A stretch of 64,000 nt of DNA, taken from NCBI GenBank assembly GCA_964609825.1, contig CAZSSH010000009.1, positions 1 to 64,000 on the forward strand. Reading direction: 5' to 3'. Shown here piece by piece: positions 44,945 to 52,575 of this stretch. The position numbers were made by a program, and so were the translations under genes. Numbering within the stretch: the first letter of the stretch is position 1; each line of letters begins with the position of its first letter. The notes beneath the pieces were generated by a model. The model had not been told where the DNA came from. It worked only from the letters and a program-made list of their open reading frames with translations, and did no database searches. The DNA comes from CAZSSH01 sp964609825 (GTDB lineage: Bacteria > Verrucomicrobiota > Lentisphaeria > Victivallales > Victivallaceae).

Positions 44945-46606
44945 CTATGCCCAGTTTGGCTCGTAAGCGCCGATGGAGCAATGCGCCGCATCGCGCGGCT
45001 TGCCGTCGATGTCCCAGCCGAAACTGAAGCCGTCCTCCCAATATCCCGCCCCGGCCAAAACGGAATCTTGCGGGATCTTGAAATCGCCGTAATCACCAGC
45101 AAGGTATTTGTCATTGATCACATTGTTGTCATAAGGCAAATTGCCGACAATCGGGTAGGTCCCCGTATTGGCGAACTTGGTCTCGGAGTTATTGTTTTGG
45201 ATCAAATAAAAATTTTGGATATCGGCATTGGTCGCGGCATTGGCTGCAAAATTGATGGCAGTGTCGGCGCGGCAATTATAGAGCTTATAATAATAATTGG
45301 CAGTATTAAATCTAAATCCAACCAATGTCCCGCTAGTATCTTTATTGTTGAGGCAAACGATATTGACACACTTATTTGCCCCGGCCAAAGTAGTACCGCC
45401 GGGAATAACAAAAGCATAAGGCGTTGAGCAATTGATAATAGTGTAATTTTGAATTGAGGTGCCGCTTGTAATATAACAAGCGCTTGCACCACTACAATTA
45501 GCAATCAAAAAGTTTTTACAGTTGATATCTGCAAAAGTGCCAGAACCATTACTTGTTCCGCTGCAATTAATTACCTTTGCATTAATGCAATTTGATGCAC
45601 CATATAAGCCCCCGCCTTGACTGCTTGCTTTGCAATTAAGTGCTAAAATCCCGCTGCAATTTGTCAATGAATTTAATCCGCCACCATTACTTGCACTGCA
45701 ATTAATAGCAAGCAATTTTTGACTACTTAATATAGAGAAAAAACCACCGCCATCAGCAGTTGCAGTACAATTTATAGCTATCAAGTTTTGACAATAATTA
45801 CAGGAATAAAATGCCCCGCGAATATTTACACAATCTTGTACAATTAAGTTTTTGGAATAGCAAACATTATAAAAAGCTCCTTGACCGCTTGAGACTCTTG
45901 AATTGATAATCGTTAAGCCGTCAACAATTCTATCGTTTATCCCACTCCCAACAATTTTTAATTCTGTCAATTGCGCATCCAAAATAGTTCTGTTAGTAAA
46001 GCTGTTTCTTGCACCCCAAGAGTGATCATTTGCTTTAAAACCGCCATAAATTTTAATATTGATTTTAAGGCTTATAAGTCCGGTCACCGGATAACTCCCT
46101 TCTTCCATATAAATCACATTTTTGGAGCCGGAAAGCGACGCATGGGCGGCAATAAAGTCGCCCGTGGCGTTGTCCCAGCTTGTGCCGTCACCGGTGGCGC
46201 CGGGGCGCATATAGACAATCGTGGAGCCGGTCGGCTCGGGGTCAAGGATAAAACTGGGCATTATTCCCGAATAAGTCAAATCCGAGTAAGACCGGATCGC
46301 CCGGATTTTTTGGGCATACAAGTCATACTGATCGGCAGTTGTCACCAAGGTGCCTTTGGCGACAATCGCCTGCCGCTCGGCCTCTTTGATGGCGGCCAGT
46401 TTGGTAAGGCCAGTCGAAACATCGGTGACTGTTTCACCCAAGATATTGCTCAGCGATTGATTGATATTGGTGTAATCATTGAGCTCAATGGCGCGGATTG
46501 CCGCGGGCAGCTGCGAGCGGGGCATACCGGATACATTGATTCCTTTTTCGCCGACTGCCAAAAAGGCGTCATCGCAGAAGGTTTTGACATCGTTTAAATT
46601 ATACAT
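44945..46606 (-). CDS. Phage tail-fibre-like protein with parallel beta-helix
   Basis: 553 residues from the ATG after ACAAGGAG. The first 130 residues are helical and tail-like (YTNINQSLSNILGETVTDVS). Residues about 130-460 form a right-handed parallel beta-helix with many short Asn/Cys rungs (LIAINCTATADGGGFF, LLAINCSASNGGGLNS, ILALNCKASSQGGGLYG). The end GWDIDGKPRDAAHCSIGAYE is common in surface beta-helix proteins. From about 45170 to 46120 the DNA is clearly richer in A and T than its neighbours. It may be a receptor-binding tail part, or an adhesin. Confidence 0.75.
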   Translation of the reverse strand: MYNLNDVKTFCDDAFLAVGEKGINVSGMPRSQLPAAIRAIELNDYTNINQSLSNILGETVTDVSTGLTKLAAIKEAERQAIVAKGTLVTTADQYDLYAQKIRAIRSYSDLTYSGIMPSFILDPEPTGSTIVYMRPGATGDGTSWDNATGDFIAAHASLSGSKNVIYMEEGSYPVTGLISLKINIKIYGGFKANDHSWGARNSFTNRTILDAQLTELKIVGSGINDRIVDGLTIINSRVSSGQGAFYNVCYSKNLIVQDCVNIRGAFYSCNYCQNLIAINCTATADGGGFFSILSSQKLLAINCSASNGGGLNSLTNCSGILALNCKASSQGGGLYGASNCINAKVINCSGTSNGSGTFADINCKNFLIANCSGASACYITSGTSIQNYTIINCSTPYAFVIPGGTTLAGANKCVNIVCLNNKDTSGTLVGFRFNTANYYYKLYNCRADTAINFAANAATNADIQNFYLIQNNNSETKFANTGTYPIVGNLPYDNNVINDKYLAGDYGDFKIPQDSVLAGAGYWEDGFSFGWDIDGKPRDAAHCSIGAYEPNWA

Positions 46607-47087
46607 TGTTGACTCCTTGTAAAATATTTTCCAGCGCCGCGTCGAGAGCTTCGTCAACCATGCCTCGGATGCCCGGTTCAGTTATCCCGGCAGATGAGGC
46701 AATCAAGGCATTGGTTTCGGCTTTGTTGTAAAACTGAATGGGGGTTTCCGGCGCCGGAGTATATCCGACCGCCACCACACCGGCGGCAAAAGCGACCACT
46801 CCCGAGGCGATGCACCGGCCGTCGGCGACCGAGCGGATTTCCCAAACTCCGGCAGTTTCACCGCCGGTCTGCACCTTGTGATAAAAGGTTTGATTGTCCA
46901 TTGTCGGAGTAAACACGAGTTTGCCGTCCGCCGCGGCGGCGGTTGCCGTTACGCAACAAGCCGTCCGCAAATCGCAGCCGGTGTCCGCTCCCAGCAGATA
47001 TTCGCCGGTCAAACCCTCCGCCTCGTACTCCAGTATGGCGGGACTCGCAAATCTGAGTCTGATTTTTGATTTATCTTTGATTAACAT
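46599..47087 (-). CDS. Phage-like structural protein of unknown function
   Basis: 162 residues from the ATG after AGGGAATACC. Short beta-rich segments (KIRLRFASPAILEYEAEG, VWEIRSVADGRCIASGVVAF) and a helical C-terminus (GIRGMVDEALDAALENIL) resemble baseplate or tail-fibre attachment proteins. Its end overlaps the start of the beta-helix gene by 8 bp, so the two are coupled. No exact family is recognised. Confidence 0.6.
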   Translation of the reverse strand: MLIKDKSKIRLRFASPAILEYEAEGLTGEYLLGADTGCDLRTACCVTATAAAADGKLVFTPTMDNQTFYHKVQTGGETAGVWEIRSVADGRCIASGVVAFAAGVVAVGYTPAPETPIQFYNKAETNALIASSAGITEPGIRGMVDEALDAALENILQGVNNV

Positions 47088-47248
47088 GGTATTCCCTGTA
47101 TTGTTATTATTTCCCAAGCAAACATCGGTACCGGCGTTATGTCCCCCAAAAATCATCAACATCCGAGGTGACCGAGTTGAGATCATAACAAGCCGATCCG
47201 GGCGGCGTTTTTCCGGGGTATGCTTTGTGGGGTACAATGTTTGACTGC

Positions 47249-47298
47249 AATCCCGATGCGTTGGTGATTTTTCACTCCAACAAAGCCTCGCCGGGATT
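47249..47298 (+). terminator. Terminator-like nested stem
   Basis: AATCCCG pairs with CGGGATT and an inner GTTGG pairs with CCAAC; TTTTT follows on the plus strand. No plus-strand gene enters it, so its use is unclear. Confidence 0.35.
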
Positions 47299-47485
47299 TT
47301 TTTCTTGCGACGTTCCTCGATTGATTTTAGCGTTTTTTTAGATCAGTTTTCCCCTGTCTCCGCCGGGCTGTTGTGCTATTTTTTATAGTGTGTTGCGCGG
47401 AAATCTCCTGAGAGACGGGGGTATTATCATTTGCGGTTGCGGTCATATAATTTCACTCAAGAGTCTCATTGCGTAAGATTTCTAG

Positions 47486-47613
47486 TTACGTTACAGATAC
47501 TTTTGGGGTATTTTGATCCGGCATCGGGCAATCACTGCCATCGGTTATGCGATGACGATGTTTTTCCCGATTGGATATGATGCCGGACCCCAAATGATAT
47601 CTTTGATACTGTC
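47486..47613. repeat. Large imperfect palindrome
   Basis: TTTGGGGT and TCCGGCATC (47502-47525) match in inverted form GATGCCGGACCCCAAA (47579-47594). The flanks GTTACAGATAC and GATACTGTCAAC extend the similarity. A long stem with small bulges would form. Confidence 0.55.
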
Positions 47614-47634
47614 AACTATTCATCGGGGAAAAAA

Positions 47635-48003
47635 TTACGCACTTTTATCCGCGGCCTGAATGCTGACAGTCACTGCATAAACCACCAGATTGTTGACCAT
47701 CGTTTCGTTGGTTGCGGCCACTCCCTTGACGATGCTCAGGTCAACCCCGTAATACGGAAGCACCAAGTCGATCGCCGCCATGGCGGTCAACGCTTTTTCC
47801 GGAGAATCATAGTAGCCTAAAAGCTGCATGTCGTAGCGCGGCACTCCGGGTTTTTTCCACGCCGAACGGTTGATGGACAACGCCATGGTGTTTATGGCCT
47901 CGGGGGAAAGCCGGTACAAAACCAAGTCGGTACCGTACTCCAACGAGCACAAATCCGCCAAACGGCGTCCGGTTATTTCCAAAAATAAATTGATATCAGT
48001 CAT
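47635..48003 (-). CDS. Phage-like protein of unknown function
   Basis: 122 residues from the ATG after GAGGGAAAAT. It is mixed alpha/beta (INLFLEITGRRLADLCSLEY, YDSPEKALTAMAAIDLVLPY, VVYAVTVSIQAADKSA), with a size typical of minor head-tail or tail-completion proteins. Placement upstream of tail-like genes on the same strand is the only support. No family is recognised. Confidence 0.5.
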   Translation of the reverse strand: MTDINLFLEITGRRLADLCSLEYGTDLVLYRLSPEAINTMALSINRSAWKKPGVPRYDMQLLGYYDSPEKALTAMAAIDLVLPYYGVDLSIVKGVAATNETMVNNLVVYAVTVSIQAADKSA

Positions 48004-48478
48004 ATTTTCCCTCAATGTTTGATTGCCGCCGGCTAATTGGACCGTTATGATTTCGGGTTATCTCCTTTGCGGTCCATCCGGCAGCTTTTTTTGTTTTACG
48101 CAATTCCCGATTTTCCGGTACATTGGGCTTGCACCGTAAAACTTCGTAATTTGCCTTGTCCGGACCAGAGTCCCGGATTGCGGTCGATTCCGGCCGGTTG
48201 GCTTTACGCCCGATAAAGTCAGCCCGCCTGAAAAATATTCACGAAATTTTGTTGATAGAGATATTGTCAACCGTTGACCAATTTTTTATGCGGTTGGGAG
48301 AAAATGAGAGGATTAATGGATCGGAGAAAAACGGGGTCGCAAAGACATCGGATGACACTCATTTTGATTTGCCGGGTGTCTTCGTGCTTATATTTTTGAC
48401 GCAAAATCAGCGTTTGGGGCGAAGGCGTCCGGAGATGATGGGATTGATTAAGGATATGCCGGAGAGCTGAATATTGTT
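48004..48478. other. Intergenic stretch without a supported gene
   Basis: Short overlapping frames are present on both strands but none has a ribosome site and protein-like composition. A perfect palindrome with centre CCG, GTCAACCGTTGAC, lies at 48266-48278. Confidence 0.55.
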
Positions 48479-48958
48479 TCAACTGCTTTTCTTTTGGGTG
48501 CATTTGACGGCATCGATGGCAATGACCACCATCAGTGCGGCGAGGGCGTCTTGGGGGTTGGGAATGTCGATGGCGTAAGTGTCGGTCCAGTTAAATACTT
48601 GTTTGGTGATTACCGCGACCGCACCCTCCGGGGATCGGATTTGATAGTTCCACTGCAGCCAGTCGCCCTCGATTTGCCAGTTGCGGAAGTCCAACGTAAA
48701 TTTGGGCTTGAAAAAGGTGAATTCTTTGACAATGCTGCCAGCTTCGGCGCCGTCGATGATCAAATCAAACCGCGGGCAAAAAAAGGTCAAAACCCGCTCG
48801 CGGATCATGCCGACCTCATTGCCGTTGGCATCATACACCTTAAAGCAGTGTTTCAGCGCCATGACGCCTTTGACGGTAAACATCGTATTTTGGTTTTCGT
48901 CATAAATGTCATAGCTGTCGAGCCACGCAAATAACCGCTGTTTGAATAAAAGTTTCAT
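48479..48958 (-). CDS. LURP-one-related (DUF567-like) protein
   Basis: 159 residues. Strands LLFKQRLFAWLDSYDIYDEN, FTVKGVMALKHCFKVYDANG, FTFFKPKFTLDFRNWQIEGD and VAVITKQVFNWTDTYAIDI follow the beta-barrel pattern of LURP-one proteins, related to the Tubby fold, with YDIYDE, KVYD and V(I/V)TKQ as anchors. Members are of uncertain function; some may bind lipids. The start is set at MKLLFKQ with a weak AGG upstream. It is alone and points away from the MFS gene. Confidence 0.85.
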   Translation of the reverse strand: MKLLFKQRLFAWLDSYDIYDENQNTMFTVKGVMALKHCFKVYDANGNEVGMIRERVLTFFCPRFDLIIDGAEAGSIVKEFTFFKPKFTLDFRNWQIEGDWLQWNYQIRSPEGAVAVITKQVFNWTDTYAIDIPNPQDALAALMVVIAIDAVKCTQKKSS

Positions 48959-49113
48959 AATCGGCCTGTTATGTAATATTAAAGTCACCGCCCGAGTTCC
49001 GGATCAGTCGATAGAGTAAATGTTTTGCCAGTAAAACATATCGCTGCTGCTGCAAGTTTGCAACGGGATTTTGCTCCAATCATAAATATTTTTTGAAAAA
49101 TACTGTGATCGTC

Positions 49114-49172
49114 TTGACATCACTGGTTTTTGTGGTATAATATAGTATACATGTATAGTATGGTGATATACC
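49114..49172 (+). promoter_or_regulatory. Consensus promoter and palindromic operator of the MFS gene
   Basis: TTGACA (49114-49119) and TATAAT (49136-49141), 16-bp spacer. Right after it is the perfect 12-bp palindrome TATACATGTATA (49146-49157) and a half-site ATATACC (49166-49172). The same pattern occurs before the GntR gene at 50710. Confidence 0.8.
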
Positions 49173-49194
49173 AAAGATTGAGGGAAACACACGG

Positions 49195-50616
49195 ATGAAA
49201 TCGGAAATCGCTGCGCCGTCACGGTGGACCGCCGGGACTTTGACTTATACTTTGGGCGGGATCGTCGGGCTCTTTTTTTTACTGCTGGCGGGAGATTTCG
49301 TTTGGTCATTGCGCGAGCGCTCGGTCGGAGTGATCGCCCAATTGCTGCTCAAGCAGCAGGGCGCTTCCGACTTTTTGGTCGGGCTATATCTGGTGACGCT
49401 GCCCGGCATTTTGGGGCTGCTGGTCGGGCCGGTGGTCAGTTACCGCTCGGATCGGCACCGGGGACGGTGGGGACGGCGGATTCCGTATTTGTTTTTTTCG
49501 ACGCCGGTCGCCTTTGCCGGGATGGTCGGGATGGCGTTTACGCCGTGGCTCGGCGAGCGGCTCTATGCGTGGGGCGAGTGGCAGAGCTTTACGCAAAACC
49601 AGCTCATTTTGGCTCTGTTCGGCGTGTCCTGGATGCTCTTTGAGTTCGGCGTTTTTATCGGCAATGCTATTTTTACCGCGCTCATTAATGACGTGGTTCC
49701 CAAATCTTTAGTGGGGCGTTTTTTTGGATTGTTCCGCATTGTCAGTCTGGCAACCGGGATTATTTTTAACGCCTGGTTTCTCGGTTATGCCGAAACGCAC
49801 TATATGATCCTTTTTTTAAGCGTAGGCGTTGTATATGTGACCGGATTTATGCTGATGTGTTTCCGCGTTCGCGAGGGGGAGTACCCGCCGTTGGCGGCGA
49901 CGGCGACGGAACGTCACTCACCGTTGGGCGCCGCCGTCATTTATTTGCGCGAAAGTTTCAGCATGAGTTATTATCTGGAAATTTTTATCGCCGTCACCTT
50001 GGCCATGATCGTGTTTATGCCGGTTAACACCTATTTGATTTTTTTCATCCGCGAGCTCCATATTTCATTGGCTCACTTCGGCAAATATACCGCCATAAGT
50101 TATGTGATTTCGATGGTGTTGTCCTATCCTTTAGGGATGCTGGCGGACAAGTATCACCCGCTGCGGTGCGGGATCGCGGTGATGGTCCTTTACGCGGTGA
50201 GCTGCATCTGCTCGGGCTTGTGGATTGCGACCGAGACGAGTTTTGCGGTTGCGTTGATTGTACATACCGTGCTGTCAGGCACTTATTTTACCTTGACGGC
50301 TTCGCTGCTGTTGCGGTTGTTTCCGCAAACGCGCTTTGCCCAATATCAGTCGGCGCAAGGGATTTTCGGCACTTGCGCGGCGATTACCGTGGTGCCGTTG
50401 ATCGGCAAACTGATTGACCTCTCGGGCAATTACCGGCTGATTTTTTATGCCGGGTCCGGCCTGGCGTTTCTCACCGCCATTGCACTCTTGCTTTGTTACC
50501 GGCGCTTCACCCGGTACGGCGGCCCGGATCACTACGTGCCGCCCGAGCCGCCTGTACAAAATTGCGTCAAATCCGGTGTAAACGCCCCGGAAAAAGAGGA
50601 AAATTACCGGAAATAA
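49195..50616 (+). CDS. MFS transporter (sugar-type)
   Basis: 473 residues with about 12 hydrophobic segments. The loop between segments 2 and 3 has SYRSDRHRGRWGRRIPYLF, the charged major-facilitator motif, and a second copy LGMLADKYHPLRCG lies in the C-half. LINDVVPKSLVGRFFGLFRI also fits sugar-cation symporters of this superfamily. The tail is hydrophilic. It should import an oligosaccharide or uronate released by the lyase in this cassette. Its promoter holds the same operator as the downstream GntR gene. Confidence 0.85.
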   Translation: MKSEIAAPSRWTAGTLTYTLGGIVGLFFLLLAGDFVWSLRERSVGVIAQLLLKQQGASDFLVGLYLVTLPGILGLLVGPVVSYRSDRHRGRWGRRIPYLFFSTPVAFAGMVGMAFTPWLGERLYAWGEWQSFTQNQLILALFGVSWMLFEFGVFIGNAIFTALINDVVPKSLVGRFFGLFRIVSLATGIIFNAWFLGYAETHYMILFLSVGVVYVTGFMLMCFRVREGEYPPLAATATERHSPLGAAVIYLRESFSMSYYLEIFIAVTLAMIVFMPVNTYLIFFIRELHISLAHFGKYTAISYVISMVLSYPLGMLADKYHPLRCGIAVMVLYAVSCICSGLWIATETSFAVALIVHTVLSGTYFTLTASLLLRLFPQTRFAQYQSAQGIFGTCAAITVVPLIGKLIDLSGNYRLIFYAGSGLAFLTAIALLLCYRRFTRYGGPDHYVPPEPPVQNCVKSGVNAPEKEENYRK

Positions 50617-50639
50617 TGATATATTTTCAACGAATTCGC

Positions 50640-50694
50640 TTGACTTTTGATTTTTTTGAGTCATAATATATACAGGTATACTTTATTGGTATAC
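50640..50694 (+). promoter_or_regulatory. Promoter and operator of the GntR gene
   Basis: TTGACT (50640-50645) with TAATAT (50664-50669, 18-bp spacer) or CATAAT (16-bp). The near-palindrome TATACAGGTATA (50669-50680) and half-site GGTATAC (50688-50694) lie at the start of transcription. Confidence 0.7.
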
Positions 50695-50709
50695 GAGGAA
50701 CCATAAAAC

Positions 50710-51756
50710 ATGCAAAAAAACGGTTATCAATCGATTTACAAGACACTGCTCGATCAGATCGACGCCCAGCAGTTGGTCCCCGGTGCTCAGATCCCGTCGG
50801 AAAAAGAGCTGGTCGGCAACTTCGGCGTCAGCCGGATGACGGTGCGGCGCGCGTTGCTGCGTCTGGAGGAGGACGGCAAGATTTTTCGCCGAACCGGCGT
50901 CGGCACTTTTGTCAAGCTGCCGGGGATGCCCGGCGCTGCCGGTGAGGTCCGCGTCAATATCGGCGTCGAGCTGCACCCCGAGTGGGAGTCTCCGCGCGGT
51001 TTTGTCACCGATGTGCTGGCCATGACCCAAAAAGCCTGCGCCGAGTGCAACTGCAATTTATTACTGCAGAGCAAAGATGAGCTCTTACGGGGCAATAATG
51101 TGGATGCCGCTTTTTTTCTGTTTTCGGATCCGGATGATTTCCCCCGGGTTTCCCAGTTGGCCGCGCACAAGCCGACCTTGCTTCTAAACCGCATCACCGA
51201 TGACCCCAATTTGGGGTACGTAGCGGTGGATTATGCCGCCGCCTCCGAGCAGATTGTCCGGCGCATGCTGCAAAACGGAGCCAAGCGGATTTTATTTGTC
51301 GGCGGCTCGTCGCAAATTAAGGCGTATGCTCCCTACATGCGCGAAATCGGTTACCGCAATGCGCACAAAGCGCTGGGCATCCCGGTGCGCGAAGAGTTGA
51401 TTATTTCGTGGGAAGACAGCAAAGATTACAAAACCATTGCCCAAAAGATCGCAACCCATCAAGTGGACATCATTTTTTTGAGCTGCGAGTTTTACATGTC
51501 GCAAGTATACATGGCCTGCGAGCAGTTTGACGGCAATCCGGTCGTCAAACCGTATGTTTTCAGCTTTGACAGCTTGCAGGACAGCTCGACTTTTTCGTCC
51601 CGCTCGGTTTCCTATGGCCGCATCCCGTTTGACGATATGTGCCGCCGCGCCGTCCAGCATCTGGCCGGACGGGTCAGCCGCCGCCAGCCGGCGCAGGCGA
51701 TCCATGAAATATTCAACATGAGTTACATTATCAACAATTGTCCGTTTTTAATATAA
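50710..51756 (+). CDS. GntR-family regulator with LacI-like effector domain
   Basis: 348 residues. The winged helix is LLDQIDAQQLVPGAQIPSEK, then FGVSRMTVRRALLRLEEDGK and RTGVGTFVK. The C-terminal part has the periplasmic-binding fold (AAFFLFSDPDDFPRVSQLAA, NGAKRILFVGGSSQIKAY). Its promoter has a palindrome shared with the MFS promoter, so it probably controls both and thereby the whole cassette with the pseudopilin and heparinase genes. Confidence 0.92.
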   Translation: MQKNGYQSIYKTLLDQIDAQQLVPGAQIPSEKELVGNFGVSRMTVRRALLRLEEDGKIFRRTGVGTFVKLPGMPGAAGEVRVNIGVELHPEWESPRGFVTDVLAMTQKACAECNCNLLLQSKDELLRGNNVDAAFFLFSDPDDFPRVSQLAAHKPTLLLNRITDDPNLGYVAVDYAAASEQIVRRMLQNGAKRILFVGGSSQIKAYAPYMREIGYRNAHKALGIPVREELIISWEDSKDYKTIAQKIATHQVDIIFLSCEFYMSQVYMACEQFDGNPVVKPYVFSFDSLQDSSTFSSRSVSYGRIPFDDMCRRAVQHLAGRVSRRQPAQAIHEIFNMSYIINNCPFLI

Positions 51757-51782
51757 AACCGCAACCGTAAGGAGAGAGGGTT

Positions 51783-52562
51783 ATGACAAGCAAATTTTTT
51801 ACATTAATTGAATTATTGGTAGTAATTGCCATCATTGCCATTTTGGCGTCGATGCTGCTGCCGGCGTTGAATAAAGCACGCACTGTGGCCTATCGTACCA
51901 ATTGCGCCAATAACTTGCGGCAGATCGGGACGGCGCACCAGCTTTATGCCGCCGATAACGGCGACTGGCTGGTCCCGGAAATGCGTCTCGACAATACCGG
52001 CGCCGAGCTCTATTGGTACTATATTTTTGCCGGCAAGGACGAAAATAACAAGCCTTGCCCGGCCGGCAATTACGGCTTGAGTTACTTTGGGATGAATACG
52101 ACCAAGGGCACCTTTGTCTGTCCGTCGGAGCCGACCCTCTTCGGTTGGGCAAGCGCCGGAAATTTTCGTCGTACCCACTATGCTTTAAATCAGCTTTGCA
52201 ACGGATCCGGCAACAGTTGGTTCGGCACCCGCAACGATGCATACTGCCGCAAGTTGAGTTCATTTTCCAAACCGACGATTGTAGTGCAGACCTTTGACAA
52301 CATTGCCGGGGACAATGCCAAGGGCAGCTGGAACAAGCACGCCGCTTTCCGTCACGGCGGCACCGGCGAATATGCCGACCGTTACAAAATGCCGAACGGC
52401 CGTGACAACTTTTTGCCGTTTCGCGGCAGCTCCACTAACGTCCAGTATGTTGACGGCCACGTCGGCACGGCGATGATGGACGATTTGGGCGGCTGGGGCA
52501 CCGGGACCGGCATGACGCTCTATATGGGGATCGACTTAAACCGCGGCAAAAAATACAATTGA
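51783..52562 (+). CDS. Prepilin-type pseudopilin (DUF1559-like)
   Basis: 259 residues: KFFTLIELLVVIAIIAILAS then MLLPALNKARTVAYRTN, and VQYVDGHVGTAMMDDLGGW near the end. AAGGAGAGAGG precedes the ATG. It is 26 bp after the GntR gene and 13 bp before the heparinase gene, so it is cotranscribed with both. The middle part is rich in Asn, Tyr and Gly as in the other copies. Confidence 0.93.
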   Translation: MTSKFFTLIELLVVIAIIAILASMLLPALNKARTVAYRTNCANNLRQIGTAHQLYAADNGDWLVPEMRLDNTGAELYWYYIFAGKDENNKPCPAGNYGLSYFGMNTTKGTFVCPSEPTLFGWASAGNFRRTHYALNQLCNGSGNSWFGTRNDAYCRKLSSFSKPTIVVQTFDNIAGDNAKGSWNKHAAFRHGGTGEYADRYKMPNGRDNFLPFRGSSTNVQYVDGHVGTAMMDDLGGWGTGTGMTLYMGIDLNRGKKYN

Positions 52563-52575
52563 CAGGAGTGATTCG

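Larger units (their letters stand above)
47088..47634. other. Non-coding stretch with large inverted repeats
   Basis: 547 bp without a supported gene, inside the phage-like cluster. It contains a nested stem (AATCCCG to CGGGATT, 47249-47298) followed by a T-run on the plus strand, and a large imperfect palindrome at 47486-47613. It may be the scar of a deletion that removed phage genes, or a small mobile element. Confidence 0.55.

Noticed and set aside
48058..48470. Small open frames on both strands
   Set aside because: They overlap one another, have no ribosome sites and no recognisable pattern.
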